A DNA stretch of 64,000 nt from CAYVWB01 sp964455395 (lineage in GTDB: Bacteria > Desulfobacterota > Desulfovibrionia > Desulfovibrionales > Desulfovibrionaceae): assembly GCA_964455395.1 (NCBI GenBank), contig CAYVWB010000001.1:109496-173495 (forward strand). Reading direction: 5' to 3'. A program made the position numbers and the translations under genes. Of the stretch, positions 50,821 to 59,282 are shown piece by piece. How positions within the stretch are numbered: the stretch's first letter is position 1; every line of letters starts with the position of its first letter. The notes beneath the pieces are model-generated. The model was given only the letters and a program-made list of their open reading frames with translations, searched no databases and was not told the DNA's origin.

Positions 50821-52127
50821 AGAACTCCATGCGCCGCGCCACTTGCACCGCCGTCTGTCTCCTCGTCTGTCTGTTCGGGACCATGTGGCCGCGCGGCGGC
50901 GCAGTGGTCCATGCGCAGGACGAAGCCGCCATGCAGGAGGAGGTCGAAGCGAAGAAGCGCGAACTCTCCGTCTTGACCGAGGAGGAGCGGCGGCTCAACA
51001 CGGGGCTTGCCAGCTCGGAGGACGCCATGCGCGCCATCGGGGAGCAAGTGGACGCGCAGCAAGCGGAGCTCGCGTCCCTGGAAGCGGAAGAACGCGCGCT
51101 CACGGCGCGTCGCGAGGCCCTGGAAGCGCGCCACACCGCGGCCAAAGAGGAGCTCGGCGCGTTGCTCAACAACTTGTGGCCGGTGCATTTGCAGAATATG
51201 GCCCACCGCGACAGGGCCATGGAATCCTGGGACCGCGCGGACCGGGAGTTCACTTGGCTGGCGCGGCTCTATGACGTGACCGGCGAGAAATTTCAGGAGA
51301 TCATCGAAAAAGAGCGTCTCATCCAGGAGACCTTGGCGAAGCAGCGACAGGCTGCGGAAACGGCGCGCGCGCGTTTGGCGGCCATCAACAAGGACAAGGA
51401 TCGCCTCCTTGCGGAACGGCTGCGTTTCATGCGAGAAATCGCCAAGTTGCGCAAGGAAAAGCTCTCCAAGGAGACGGAGCTGCGCGTGGTCCTCGCGGCA
51501 GTGGAGGAATTGCGCTTCAAGGTGCGCCGTCAAGCGGAGGAAGCAGCCGCACGAGACGCCGCGGAGGAAGCGGCTGCACGAAAAGCCGCGGAGGAAGCGG
51601 CTGCACGAGACGCCGCGGAGGAAGCGGCGCGTCACGCTGCAGCAGAGGTTGAAGAGGAGCCGGCGCCGCGATCCCCGCAGGCTGGCGCCAAGCCCGCCGC
51701 CACCCCTTTGCCGCAGGCTGTCGCGACAGGCAATATCACCGATTTGAAAGGCCGCTTGCCATGGCCTGTGGAAGACGCTGCCAAGCGTCTGGGGTTCAAG
51801 CAGGGAGCGAACCCCCCGCACCGGGGTATGGGGCTGGCCACGCGGGAAAACGCGCCGGTGCGCGCGGTGGCGTGGGGGCAGGTGGTGCACAACAGTACGC
51901 TGCGCGGTTTCGGCACGGTGGTCATCCTGGTGCATGGCGAAGAATATTTCAGTTTGTATGCATACTTGGCGTCCTCGAACGTCGCTGTCGGCGAGGAAGT
52001 GGAAGCCGGCGAGGTCATTGGTCGAACAGGCTATTTCCCTGAACTTCAAAGCCCAGGTCTGTATTTCGAATTGCGTTTTCACCAAAAAGCTATTAATCCG
52101 GAGACTTGGCTGGCGGCGCTGCAGTAA
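50817..52127 (+). CDS. EnvC-like murein hydrolase activator with degenerate LytM domain
   Basis: This 436-residue exported protein has a hydrophobic signal region (about 10-30). A long coiled coil (about 35-270) ends in a 27-bp-repeat-encoded Ala/Glu/Arg stretch, and a C-terminal M23/LytM domain runs from about 325 to 436. The zinc ligands of M23 peptidases are not intact: HRGMGLATREN in place of the H-x3-D motif and LYAYL in place of YxHL. As in E. coli EnvC, it is therefore more likely to activate amidases than to cut peptidoglycan. It overlaps the preceding gene by 4 nt (ATGA) and precedes ctpA. Confidence 0.88.
   Translation: MKNSMRRATCTAVCLLVCLFGTMWPRGGAVVHAQDEAAMQEEVEAKKRELSVLTEEERRLNTGLASSEDAMRAIGEQVDAQQAELASLEAEERALTARREALEARHTAAKEELGALLNNLWPVHLQNMAHRDRAMESWDRADREFTWLARLYDVTGEKFQEIIEKERLIQETLAKQRQAAETARARLAAINKDKDRLLAERLRFMREIAKLRKEKLSKETELRVVLAAVEELRFKVRRQAEEAAARDAAEEAAARKAAEEAAARDAAEEAARHAAAEVEEEPAPRSPQAGAKPAATPLPQAVATGNITDLKGRLPWPVEDAAKRLGFKQGANPPHRGMGLATRENAPVRAVAWGQVVHNSTLRGFGTVVILVHGEEYFSLYAYLASSNVAVGEEVEAGEVIGRTGYFPELQSPGLYFELRFHQKAINPETWLAALQ
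51534..51614 (+). repeat. 27-bp tandem repeat, 3 copies, in the EnvC-like gene
   Basis: Units at 51534-51560, 51561-51587 and 51588-51614, plus a partial fourth, encode the nine-residue repeat AEEAAARDA. The frame is kept. Confidence 0.9.
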
Positions 52128-52231
52128 GGCGGACCCCGCAGTCCGCATGCGCCCGACGGCGACGCCTGAACTCCCGCGGCGCGCCGCCAACGCCGTAGCC
52201 TGGTCCCCCGTCCCTTTCTGGAGGCTTTTTT

Positions 52232-53491
52232 ATGCGACGTCCCATTCTCATCGTCTCCATCTGCATCGCAGTGCTGCTGGCTGCGACCCCCCTTGTGGTG
52301 GAGGCGGAATCCAACCGGTACGACCCCCTCAAGCGCTTCAGCCAGGTCATGGACATGGTGGAGACCTACTACGTCCGTGACGTCACCCGCAGCGAGCTGG
52401 TGGATGGCGCAGTCAAAGGCATGCTCCAGGAGTTGGACCCGCACTCCGCGTACATGGACAAGGAAGCTTTCGCCGAGATGCAAGTGCATACCTCCGGCGA
52501 GTTCTCGGGCATCGGCATCGAGATCAGCATTCGGAACAGCCGTCTCGTGGTGGTCTCGCCCATCGAGGATTCCCCGGCGTATCGCGCTGGCGTGAAAGCC
52601 GGCGACATCATTCTGGAAATCGATGGCGTCTCCACGCAGGACATCACCCTCGCCGACGCGGTGAAGCGCATCCGCGGTCCAAAAGGCGAAGCAGTCGTGC
52701 TCACCATCCTGCACAAGAACACCAAGGTTCCCGAAGAGATCGAGATCATTCGCGACACCATCTCCATCGAAAGCGTCAAAAGCGATATGCTGGAGCCCGG
52801 CTATCTCTATCTGCGACTCACCAAGTTCAACGAACACACCACCGAAGAAATGCGCGCGGCCATCAAGCAAGCCCAGCAGCAAGGCGCCCTGAATGGCATC
52901 GTGCTGGATTTGCGTAACAATCCCGGCGGCTTGCTCGACCAGGCCGTGGATGTGGCCGACGCCTTTCTCAGCGAAGGCAAGATCGTCTACATCCAGGGTC
53001 GTTCCGAAGCTTCCCGCAAGGACTATCTGGCCCGCAGCCAAGGCGCGGATCTGGACACCAACGTCGTCGTGCTGGTCAACGCCGGCTCGGCCTCCGCATC
53101 GGAGATCGTCGCTGGCGCACTGCAGGACCACGAACGCGCTTTGCTCATCGGCGAACCCACTTTCGGGAAAGGCTCCGTCCAGACCATCATCCCCCTCTCG
53201 GACGGCGGCGGCATGAAGCTCACCACGGCGCTGTACTACACGCCCAACGGTCGCTCCATCCAGGCGGAGGGCATCATCCCGGACCTCCACATCCCCCCCG
53301 TGACCGAGGACGATTTCGACGTCTTCTCCCTGCGCGAGCGCGACTTGAACCGCCACCTCGAGAATGGTGAGGAGGAAGGCGAGACCAACCCCGAAAACGA
53401 GCGCATCCGCACCATGCTGGAGGAAGACAATCAGCTGCGACTGGCGCTCAAGTTCGTGAAGAACCTGCCCGCCATGAAGGCGTTCTACTAG
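52232..53491 (+). CDS. ctpA: Carboxyl-terminal processing protease CtpA (S41)
   Basis: This 419-residue periplasmic serine protease has a signal/anchor (residues 5-22), a PDZ domain at about 90-175 (SGIGIEISI, AGVKAGDIILEIDGVS) and an S41 catalytic domain at about 185-370. The catalytic Ser lies in NAGSASASEIVAGAL and the Lys in EPTFGKGSVQT, the Ser-Lys dyad of the family. The length is typical. An EnvC-like gene before it and a divergent polysaccharide deacetylase after it form a frequently conserved envelope-remodelling trio. Confidence 0.95.
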   Translation: MRRPILIVSICIAVLLAATPLVVEAESNRYDPLKRFSQVMDMVETYYVRDVTRSELVDGAVKGMLQELDPHSAYMDKEAFAEMQVHTSGEFSGIGIEISIRNSRLVVVSPIEDSPAYRAGVKAGDIILEIDGVSTQDITLADAVKRIRGPKGEAVVLTILHKNTKVPEEIEIIRDTISIESVKSDMLEPGYLYLRLTKFNEHTTEEMRAAIKQAQQQGALNGIVLDLRNNPGGLLDQAVDVADAFLSEGKIVYIQGRSEASRKDYLARSQGADLDTNVVVLVNAGSASASEIVAGALQDHERALLIGEPTFGKGSVQTIIPLSDGGGMKLTTALYYTPNGRSIQAEGIIPDLHIPPVTEDDFDVFSLRERDLNRHLENGEEEGETNPENERIRTMLEEDNQLRLALKFVKNLPAMKAFY

Positions 53492-53593
53492 GCGACATTC
53501 CGGCCCGCCGGGGACGCGCCGCGCACGCACGCGGACGTCCCCGGTCGGCTGACGCCCAGGCCACGCAGGCGTCCTGTCGCTGCCGTCACAGCC

Positions 53594-55099
53594 ATGTCGC
53601 CCAACCCCATCGAGCCATCTCCATACCCTGCGGTCTTGCGCCGTACGCGCTTCCCGGCATGGCGACGCGCCATGTGGATCTGCGTGTGCCTGACGCTCCT
53701 TCTCGCAGCCGCCACGGTCCACGTCCACGCCGCCGGCCCGCGACCCGAAGCCCCGTCCGATCCCCCTGCGAACCAGTCGGCGCCGTCGTCGTCCCCCTCG
53801 CAGGATGACGCCCAGACCACGCTCGAATCCTACCGCAACAACCCGGCCGCGGTCGCTCGGCCCGTCCGGAAACGTCCCCGCGCAGCCCGATACGAGGAAG
53901 CCCTCGGCGGCCCTTTCGAGGAAGGCGTCAAGCGCATCGACTACGCTCTGCTCAGGACGCTGCAGCTTTTCGGGTACGACCAGCATCGCATGCACCTGGA
54001 GACGGTGGAGCCCGCCGACGCCGGCGAAGGGGGCCACCTGCGTCAGACCATGCGGCTGCGCCTGGACGAACCCCCGCGGCGCTTTCTGGAGGGACTGCGG
54101 CAGGCGCTGCGCGACTGGGTGGAAGGCGCGACCCTGGCCCCGCTGGAGTCAGCAGCCCCGGGCGTGGAGGGCTGGCGGGTGATCCTGCAAGGCCGTGAGA
54201 CGCACCGCCTGCTCTTCGTCCTGCAGGGGATGGCGGAACATACGTCGCCGCCCCCCCCATCGACCGATCGACCCCTGCTCGCCATCGTCATCGACGATCT
54301 GGGCGAAAGCGCCGCTTTCGCGCGGAACTTGGCGTCCCTGGGCGAGCCCATCACCTTCGCCATCTGGCCATTGGCGTCTCACGTGGAGTCCGTGACCGCC
54401 GTGGCGGTGGAGACGGGTATGGAGATCATCGTCCACCAGCCCATGGAGCCCATGGCCTATCCGGAAATGAACCCGGGACCGGGAGCCGTCTATGTGGATA
54501 TGGACGACCAAGCCATCCGCGCCACCGTGCTGGAAAACCTGCAGCGCGTGCCGAACGCCGTGGGCTTGAACAACCACATGGGCTCGCGATTCACCCAGAA
54601 CGCACGGGGCGTGGCCGCCGTGGCCGAGGTGTTGCGCACGCAGCGCCTCTTTGCGTTGGACAGCCTGACGCACCCGCAGTCCACCTTCAGGAAGACCGCC
54701 CAGGCGCAGGGCGTGCCCAGCCTCGTTCGCGACGTGTTTCTGGACGTGGTGCGCAGCGAACAGGCCGTGGCGCACCAGCTGCGCAAGGCGGAGCGCATCG
54801 CGCAGGGCAAGGGGTTCGCCATCGCCATCGGGCACCCTTTCCCCGAGACGTTGGCCGGGCTCAGACGCTGGCTCGCCAGCCGTGATCCCCGAGTCCGGGT
54901 GGTCACCTTGCGGGAGCTCCTTGTCGCCAGCGGACAGACGCCCCCGGCCGCCGCCGACCATGCGCTCAAGGGCGCCGTCGGCGCGAAAGCCGCCAGACCC
55001 GGGGCGTTCACCGCGCCTTCCGCCTCTTTTCCATCGTCCACATCGTCCACACCGTCCAGGACGGGTCGAGACGAGGAGGCCAGCCGCGCCGCGCATTGA
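53594..55099 (+). CDS. Divergent polysaccharide deacetylase family protein (YibQ/DUF610)
   Basis: This 501-residue protein has an N-terminal hydrophobic segment (about residues 27-47) and a Pro/Ser-rich linker. A domain of unknown role spans about 90-215. The divergent deacetylase domain runs from about 228 to 450 (LLAIVIDDLGESAAFARNLA, IIVHQPMEPMAYPEMNPGP, NNHMGSRFTQNARGV, FAIAIGHPFPETLAGL). The conserved DD, H and NNHMGS elements are present. The C-terminal 50 residues are low complexity and include a 9-bp repeat (55032-55058). It lies downstream of ctpA and probably acts in the periplasm on peptidoglycan or another glycan. Confidence 0.88.
   Translation: MSPNPIEPSPYPAVLRRTRFPAWRRAMWICVCLTLLLAAATVHVHAAGPRPEAPSDPPANQSAPSSSPSQDDAQTTLESYRNNPAAVARPVRKRPRAARYEEALGGPFEEGVKRIDYALLRTLQLFGYDQHRMHLETVEPADAGEGGHLRQTMRLRLDEPPRRFLEGLRQALRDWVEGATLAPLESAAPGVEGWRVILQGRETHRLLFVLQGMAEHTSPPPPSTDRPLLAIVIDDLGESAAFARNLASLGEPITFAIWPLASHVESVTAVAVETGMEIIVHQPMEPMAYPEMNPGPGAVYVDMDDQAIRATVLENLQRVPNAVGLNNHMGSRFTQNARGVAAVAEVLRTQRLFALDSLTHPQSTFRKTAQAQGVPSLVRDVFLDVVRSEQAVAHQLRKAERIAQGKGFAIAIGHPFPETLAGLRRWLASRDPRVRVVTLRELLVASGQTPPAAADHALKGAVGAKAARPGAFTAPSASFPSSTSSTPSRTGRDEEASRAAH
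55032..55058 (+). repeat. 9-bp tandem repeat, 3 copies, in the deacetylase tail
   Basis: CATCGTCCA occurs twice, then CACCGTCCA, head to tail and in frame, encoding a Ser/Thr/Pro tail. Confidence 0.8.
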
Positions 55100-55206
55100 T
55101 TCTTCCCGAAAAAACCGGTAGCAAGCGGACGTTTCGTCGCCATTGCGGCGGCGCGACCATCATCCTGCACCCCCACTGTCCATCACCCCCAGCCAGGAGT
55201 ACGACC

Positions 55207-55626
55207 ATGCCTGAACGCACCCTCTCCATCATCAAACCCGACGCCGTGGAGCGCGACCTCGTGGGCCCCATCCTGAGCATGATCCAGGAAGCCGGCCTGA
55301 AGATCGTGGCCATGAAGATGCTGCACATGACGAAGGAAGAAGCCAAGGGGTTCTACATCGTCCACAAGGACCGGCCCTTCTACGGCGAGCTGACAGACTT
55401 CATGTGCTCCGGCCCCGTGGTGGTCTCCGTGCTGGAGGGCGAAGGCGCCATCGCCAAGTACCGCGCGCTGATGGGCGCCACCAACCCGGCCAACGCCGAG
55501 GAAGGCACCATCCGCAAACGCTACGCGCTGGATGTGGAGAAGAACTCCGTCCACGGTTCCGACGCCGTGGAGACCGCGCACATGGAGATCTCCTACTTCT
55601 TCAGCCGGCTGGAGATGGTGGGATAG
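55207..55626 (+). CDS. ndk: Nucleoside diphosphate kinase
   Basis: This 139-residue enzyme exchanges phosphate between NTPs and NDPs. Family motifs are MPERTLSIIKPDAVERDLVG at the start, GATNPANAEEGTIRKRYA, and the active-site histidine in NSVHGSDA near residue 115. GGAG stands 8 nt before the ATG, which is preferred to an upstream frame extension of 37 residues. proC starts 2 nt after its stop. Confidence 0.97.
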   Translation: MPERTLSIIKPDAVERDLVGPILSMIQEAGLKIVAMKMLHMTKEEAKGFYIVHKDRPFYGELTDFMCSGPVVVSVLEGEGAIAKYRALMGATNPANAEEGTIRKRYALDVEKNSVHGSDAVETAHMEISYFFSRLEMVG

Positions 55627-55628
55627 CC

Positions 55629-56432
55629 ATGTCCACACGTCTGGCCTGCATCGGTTGCGGCAACATGGGCGGCGCCATCCTGCGGGGGCTCTCCGGGCTG
55701 GAGGGGTTCGAACTCTACGGCATGGACAGCGACTTGGATCGACTTCAGGCGCTGTGCGCCGAATGCGGCGCGACGCCTCTGGAATCGCTCAAGGAGCTGG
55801 TCAACAACGTGGATTACCTCATGCTTGCGGTGAAGCCGCAGCACATGGAGACGCTGTTGCACGATCTGGCGCCCAGGCTGCGGCCGGGGCAGACGCTGGT
55901 CTCCATCGCTGCAGGGCTCACTTTGCGGACGTTGAAGCGCTATTCCAGCGGCGTGTGCCCTGTGGTGCGCGTCATGCCCAACACTCCCGCCATGGTGCAG
56001 GAAGGCATGTTCGCGGTCTGTTTCGACGACCCGGACCTGAAAGAGGAACAGAAGGAGGCCGTGCGGACCATCTTCACCACCTTGGGCCGCGTCTTCGAGC
56101 TTGAGGAGAAGTACTTCGACGCTTACACCGCCGTGGCGGGCTCCGGGCCGGCGTATGTCTTCTACTTCATGGACGCGCTTGTGGAAGCCGCCGTGACGCA
56201 GGGGCTGACTCGCGCGCAAGGCGCCGAGATGGCCGTCGCCCTGTTCAAAGGCGCGAGCAAACTGGCGGAAGTTTCGCCGGATCACCTCTGCGAGCTGCGG
56301 GAGATGGTCACCTCGCCGGGAGGCGTCACCGTGGCGGCCAGCAACGTCCTGGACGCCAAGGCGGTGCGCGCCGCCATCGTGGAGGCCGTGGCTGCAGCCT
56401 GCGCGCGCAGCAAGGAGCTGGGCGGCGAATAG
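55629..56432 (+). CDS. proC: Pyrroline-5-carboxylate reductase
   Basis: This 267-residue NAD(P)H-dependent enzyme catalyses the last step of proline synthesis. It has an N-terminal Rossmann fold (LACIGCGNMGGAILRGL), VMPNTPAMVQEGMFAV, and the C-terminal dimer domain with AVAGSGPAYVFYFMDAL and SPGGVTVAASNVLDAK. The length is normal. It follows ndk closely, and a rho-independent terminator at 56465 ends the unit. Confidence 0.97.
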   Translation: MSTRLACIGCGNMGGAILRGLSGLEGFELYGMDSDLDRLQALCAECGATPLESLKELVNNVDYLMLAVKPQHMETLLHDLAPRLRPGQTLVSIAAGLTLRTLKRYSSGVCPVVRVMPNTPAMVQEGMFAVCFDDPDLKEEQKEAVRTIFTTLGRVFELEEKYFDAYTAVAGSGPAYVFYFMDALVEAAVTQGLTRAQGAEMAVALFKGASKLAEVSPDHLCELREMVTSPGGVTVAASNVLDAKAVRAAIVEAVAAACARSKELGGE

Positions 56433-56464
56433 ACGTCCGCTTCGTACGGATCGACGAAATGATT

Positions 56465-56504
56465 GCCGGCCGGTCGCTCCCGTGGGGGGGCGGCCGGCTT
56501 TTTT
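56465..56504 (+). terminator. Rho-independent terminator after proC
   Basis: The stem GCCGGCCG/CGGCCGGC (56465-56472 with 56491-56498) is followed by six T. Confidence 0.88.
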
Positions 56505-56680
56505 CTGGATCGGAGCCAGCGCCAGGATGGCGCCGATGCGGGGGGACATCACTGGAACAGGCCAGCCCACGATGCGTCAACCGTGCGCTGCAGAAGCCCA
56601 GGCGCGGGGCCGGGGTTGGTCGTCGCGCGTCGGTCTGGGGGAAGTCGTCTTCAGCACAAGCGGCCGCCGCGCACCTCATG
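56505..56680. other. Convergent gap between the proC and cytochrome c3 terminators
   Basis: I see no gene or strong structure in this stretch. Confidence 0.4.
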
Positions 56681-56712
56681 AAAAAGGCCGCCCCGTGGTG
56701 GGGGCGGCCTTG
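56681..56712 (-). terminator. Rho-independent terminator after the cytochrome c3 gene
   Basis: On the minus strand AAGGCCGCCCC pairs with GGGGCGGCCTT and a T-run (TTTTT, 56685-56681) follows. It lies 24 nt past the stop. Confidence 0.85.
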
Positions 56713-56736
56713 TCGCATCGGGAACAGCGCGCGTCG

Positions 56737-57150
56737 CTAGTTCTTGGGGTGGCAGGCGGAGCCGATGCAGCCGGCCAGCTCTTTCTTGCGGTCGGGATGA
56801 TCCTTCACGTACTCGCGGTGGCAGGACATGCAGGTGGCGATGTCGCCGCCCTTGCCATGGATGATGTTGTAGTAGGACGCTGCGGTCTTGTCTTTCTTGT
56901 CCATCACGTCGTGGCAGCCTTCGGCGGCGCAGCTCTTGTACTGATCCTCGCCTTCCGCGTGGTGGCAGGACTCGCAGGAGGCGTCCGTGTGGGTGGAGTG
57001 ATTGAACGTGGTGACGTAGTTGCGATCGCCGCCGTCGAAGTAGTCCATTTCGATGCCGTCAGCCGGGGCTTCTTCGGCGTGGATGGCGGGCAGGGCGAAG
57101 GCGAGGACGAGGGCGGCCAGTGTGGCCAGAGCCAGAACAGTACGTTTCAT
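56737..57150 (-). CDS. Tetrahaem cytochrome c3 (class III), periplasmic precursor
   Basis: This 137-residue protein has a signal peptide (MKRTVLALATLAALVLAFAL, cleavage near IHAEE) and four haem-binding motifs in the classical order: CESCH (CXXCH), CAAEGCH (CX4CH), CMSCH (CXXCH) and CIGSACH (CX4CH). Extra histidines (FNHSTH, HHAEG, IIHGKGG) are the expected distal ligands. The length and pattern match type I c3, the electron shuttle between periplasmic hydrogenases or formate dehydrogenases and membrane complexes in Desulfovibrio. AAGGAG lies 6 nt before the ATG. It is a single-gene unit with its own terminator. Confidence 0.95.
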   Translation of the reverse strand: MKRTVLALATLAALVLAFALPAIHAEEAPADGIEMDYFDGGDRNYVTTFNHSTHTDASCESCHHAEGEDQYKSCAAEGCHDVMDKKDKTAASYYNIIHGKGGDIATCMSCHREYVKDHPDRKKELAGCIGSACHPKN

Positions 57151-57335
57151 GCCAGTAGCTCCTTGGTATGAAAAGATGAGTGGTGCGCTTCTGCGCTTCC
57201 GAGAGGTTCCCCCCGATGCGACGGGTGTTGGGAGGCCGTCTTTGCAGGCGCGTCGGTGAGGGCGCGGCCGATCCCAAATTGGCGAGACAGTAACATGGAA
57301 ACGGGCGAAGGTGTCAAGCAGGCAGAGCGCAGGCC

Positions 57336-59270
57336 CTACCGCGCTGCGGGGAAAAGCGCAATCATGCAGGTGTGGTCGCCTTCCCGGGTGTTCACCTCCA
57401 GTCTGCCGCCATGCGCCTTGAGGATGGCCTGGGTGATGGCGAGGCCCAGCCCTGTGCCCTCGGTGCGTGGTTTGGTGGAGAAGAAGGGCGTGGTGATGCG
57501 GTCGCGGATGCCTGCGGGGACGCCGTCGCCGTTGTCACAGACGCACAGGGCCACGGCTGGGGTTGTGTTCAGGTTGGCGGATTCGGCCACGATGGTGATG
57601 GTCGGACGGTCCAGACGCGCAGCGTCCCGGTGGCGCACGGCGTAGAACGCGTTGTTGAGAAGGTTCAGCATGACCTGCTGCAGCTCGTTGCGCACCCCCA
57701 AAATGCAAGGCAGGCCCGGCGCGAGACGGCGCTCCACGCGCACGCCGGCGTTGCGGAGCTGGCGCTCCACCAGCTGCAGGGCGTCCTCCACGGCTTCGGC
57801 CGCCTCCACGGGGCCTTTTTCTTCGGGGGCGTTGCGTGCGAGGCTCAGCAGCTTGTCGATGAAGCGACTCATGCGGTGGCCTTCGCGGATGATCTTGCCG
57901 GGGAAGGCGCGCGCGTCGGGGTCGCCCCACTCGTCGTCGATGATCTGCGCGTAGTTGATGATGCCCGTGAGGGGGTTGTTGAGTTCGTGGGCCACGCTTG
58001 CGGCCAGTTCCCCCAGGGCGGCCAGTTGGCCGGCGCGGATGGCCTCGGCTTCCAGCCGACGTTGCTCCGTGATGTCCGTACGCACGGCGCAGATGGCTTC
58101 GGGTTCGTCCGTGGCGCTCAAGATGGGGAACGTGGTGGTGATGAAGCTGGCGGAGGCCTCGCCCAACAGCAACGTCTCTTCGATGGTGAGGGGCGCGCCA
58201 GCGATGAACACCCGGGCGTCGCGCTGGCGGATGGCGTTGGCGTCGTCCGGGTCGAAGAGCTCCTCGTAGGTCAGGCCCGCCACTGTGTCGCGTCCTCCTC
58301 CGAAGAGCGTCAGGAAGCGTTCGTTGGCCATGAGGCACTTGCCGGCGGGGTCCACCACGCTGATGGCCGAGGGGCTGTGGCGCATCACCCCTTGCAGATG
58401 CACCGTGCTCTCCCGCAGGGCCCGGGTGCGTTCCGCCACGCGACGCTCCAGGTCCTGCTTGGCTTCCTGCAAGGCTTTCTCGGCGCTGGCGCGGGTGGCC
58501 ACCTCGTGGCGCAGTCGGCTCATGTTCATCTCCAGAGCGATGGCCGTGTCGTTCAACCCTTCCTGCAGGACGGAGAGTTCGTCCTCGAAGCGGTGGCGGA
58601 TGGGCAGACGCGCAGCCAGGTCGCCGCTGGTGAGCCTGCGCAGGAACGCCGTGGCGTTGGCCAGCCTGCGGAAGAGCAGCACACGAAAGGCGATGAGGAT
58701 GGCTGCGGAGGTAAGCAGCGCGCCGACGCCCAGCATCTGCAGCAACAGGTTCAGGAAATCCTGGAACTCCCCTGTGGCGCGTTTCGGGTCCATGACGAAA
58801 TAGGCGTAGAACAGCGGCGCGCGGTCCACAGCGTTGACCAGCGGTCGGACGTAGACCATGGCCGCGTCTTCAGGGCGTTCGTAATAGAGCGGGCCGACCG
58901 GGGGGGAGGCTCGCAGCCAGCGGGCGTCCACATCCGGGAGATTCGTGATGGTCTCGCCGATATGCGCAGGGTTCGTGGACTGGAAGACCACCCCGGCCAC
59001 GCTGACCACCATGGCTTGCTCCAGACCGGGCCCCAGCAGACCGCTGATGACTGCTTCGTCGCCGAGGGTCTCGTACGTCAAACCGCCGTGCGCCACCAGT
59101 TCACCCACGGCGGAGAGGCGGTCGTGTATCTCCTCCCGCGCGCGCGCCAGAAGCTCCACCCGATAGTTCACGGCCACCGTCATGAGGATGACGAACTCCA
59201 CGCCCACCACCAGCAGGCTGACCTTGAAGGCCAAGCTGCGCGGAGAGAAGGGAGAGGGCGACTGACGCAT
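57336..59270 (-). CDS. Membrane-bound sensor histidine kinase with HAMP and PAS domains
   Basis: This 644-residue kinase has one helix at about 15-35, a periplasmic sensor region (about 36-170), a second helix at about 178-202 and a HAMP domain. A coiled coil leads to a PAS domain (HLQGVMRHSPSAISVVDPAG, about 290-410). HisKA follows, with the phospho-histidine in SVAHELNNPLTGIINY, then HATPase_c (NELQQVMLNLLNNAFYAV, DNGDGVPAGI, GTGLGLAITQ). No response regulator gene adjoins it. A solute-binding protein gene lies just upstream with 12 nt between them, which suggests a ligand-sensing role, but that is inference. Confidence 0.93.
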   Translation of the reverse strand: MRQSPSPFSPRSLAFKVSLLVVGVEFVILMTVAVNYRVELLARAREEIHDRLSAVGELVAHGGLTYETLGDEAVISGLLGPGLEQAMVVSVAGVVFQSTNPAHIGETITNLPDVDARWLRASPPVGPLYYERPEDAAMVYVRPLVNAVDRAPLFYAYFVMDPKRATGEFQDFLNLLLQMLGVGALLTSAAILIAFRVLLFRRLANATAFLRRLTSGDLAARLPIRHRFEDELSVLQEGLNDTAIALEMNMSRLRHEVATRASAEKALQEAKQDLERRVAERTRALRESTVHLQGVMRHSPSAISVVDPAGKCLMANERFLTLFGGGRDTVAGLTYEELFDPDDANAIRQRDARVFIAGAPLTIEETLLLGEASASFITTTFPILSATDEPEAICAVRTDITEQRRLEAEAIRAGQLAALGELAASVAHELNNPLTGIINYAQIIDDEWGDPDARAFPGKIIREGHRMSRFIDKLLSLARNAPEEKGPVEAAEAVEDALQLVERQLRNAGVRVERRLAPGLPCILGVRNELQQVMLNLLNNAFYAVRHRDAARLDRPTITIVAESANLNTTPAVALCVCDNGDGVPAGIRDRITTPFFSTKPRTEGTGLGLAITQAILKAHGGRLEVNTREGDHTCMIALFPAAR

Positions 59271-59282
59271 GGCGTGCCGGGG

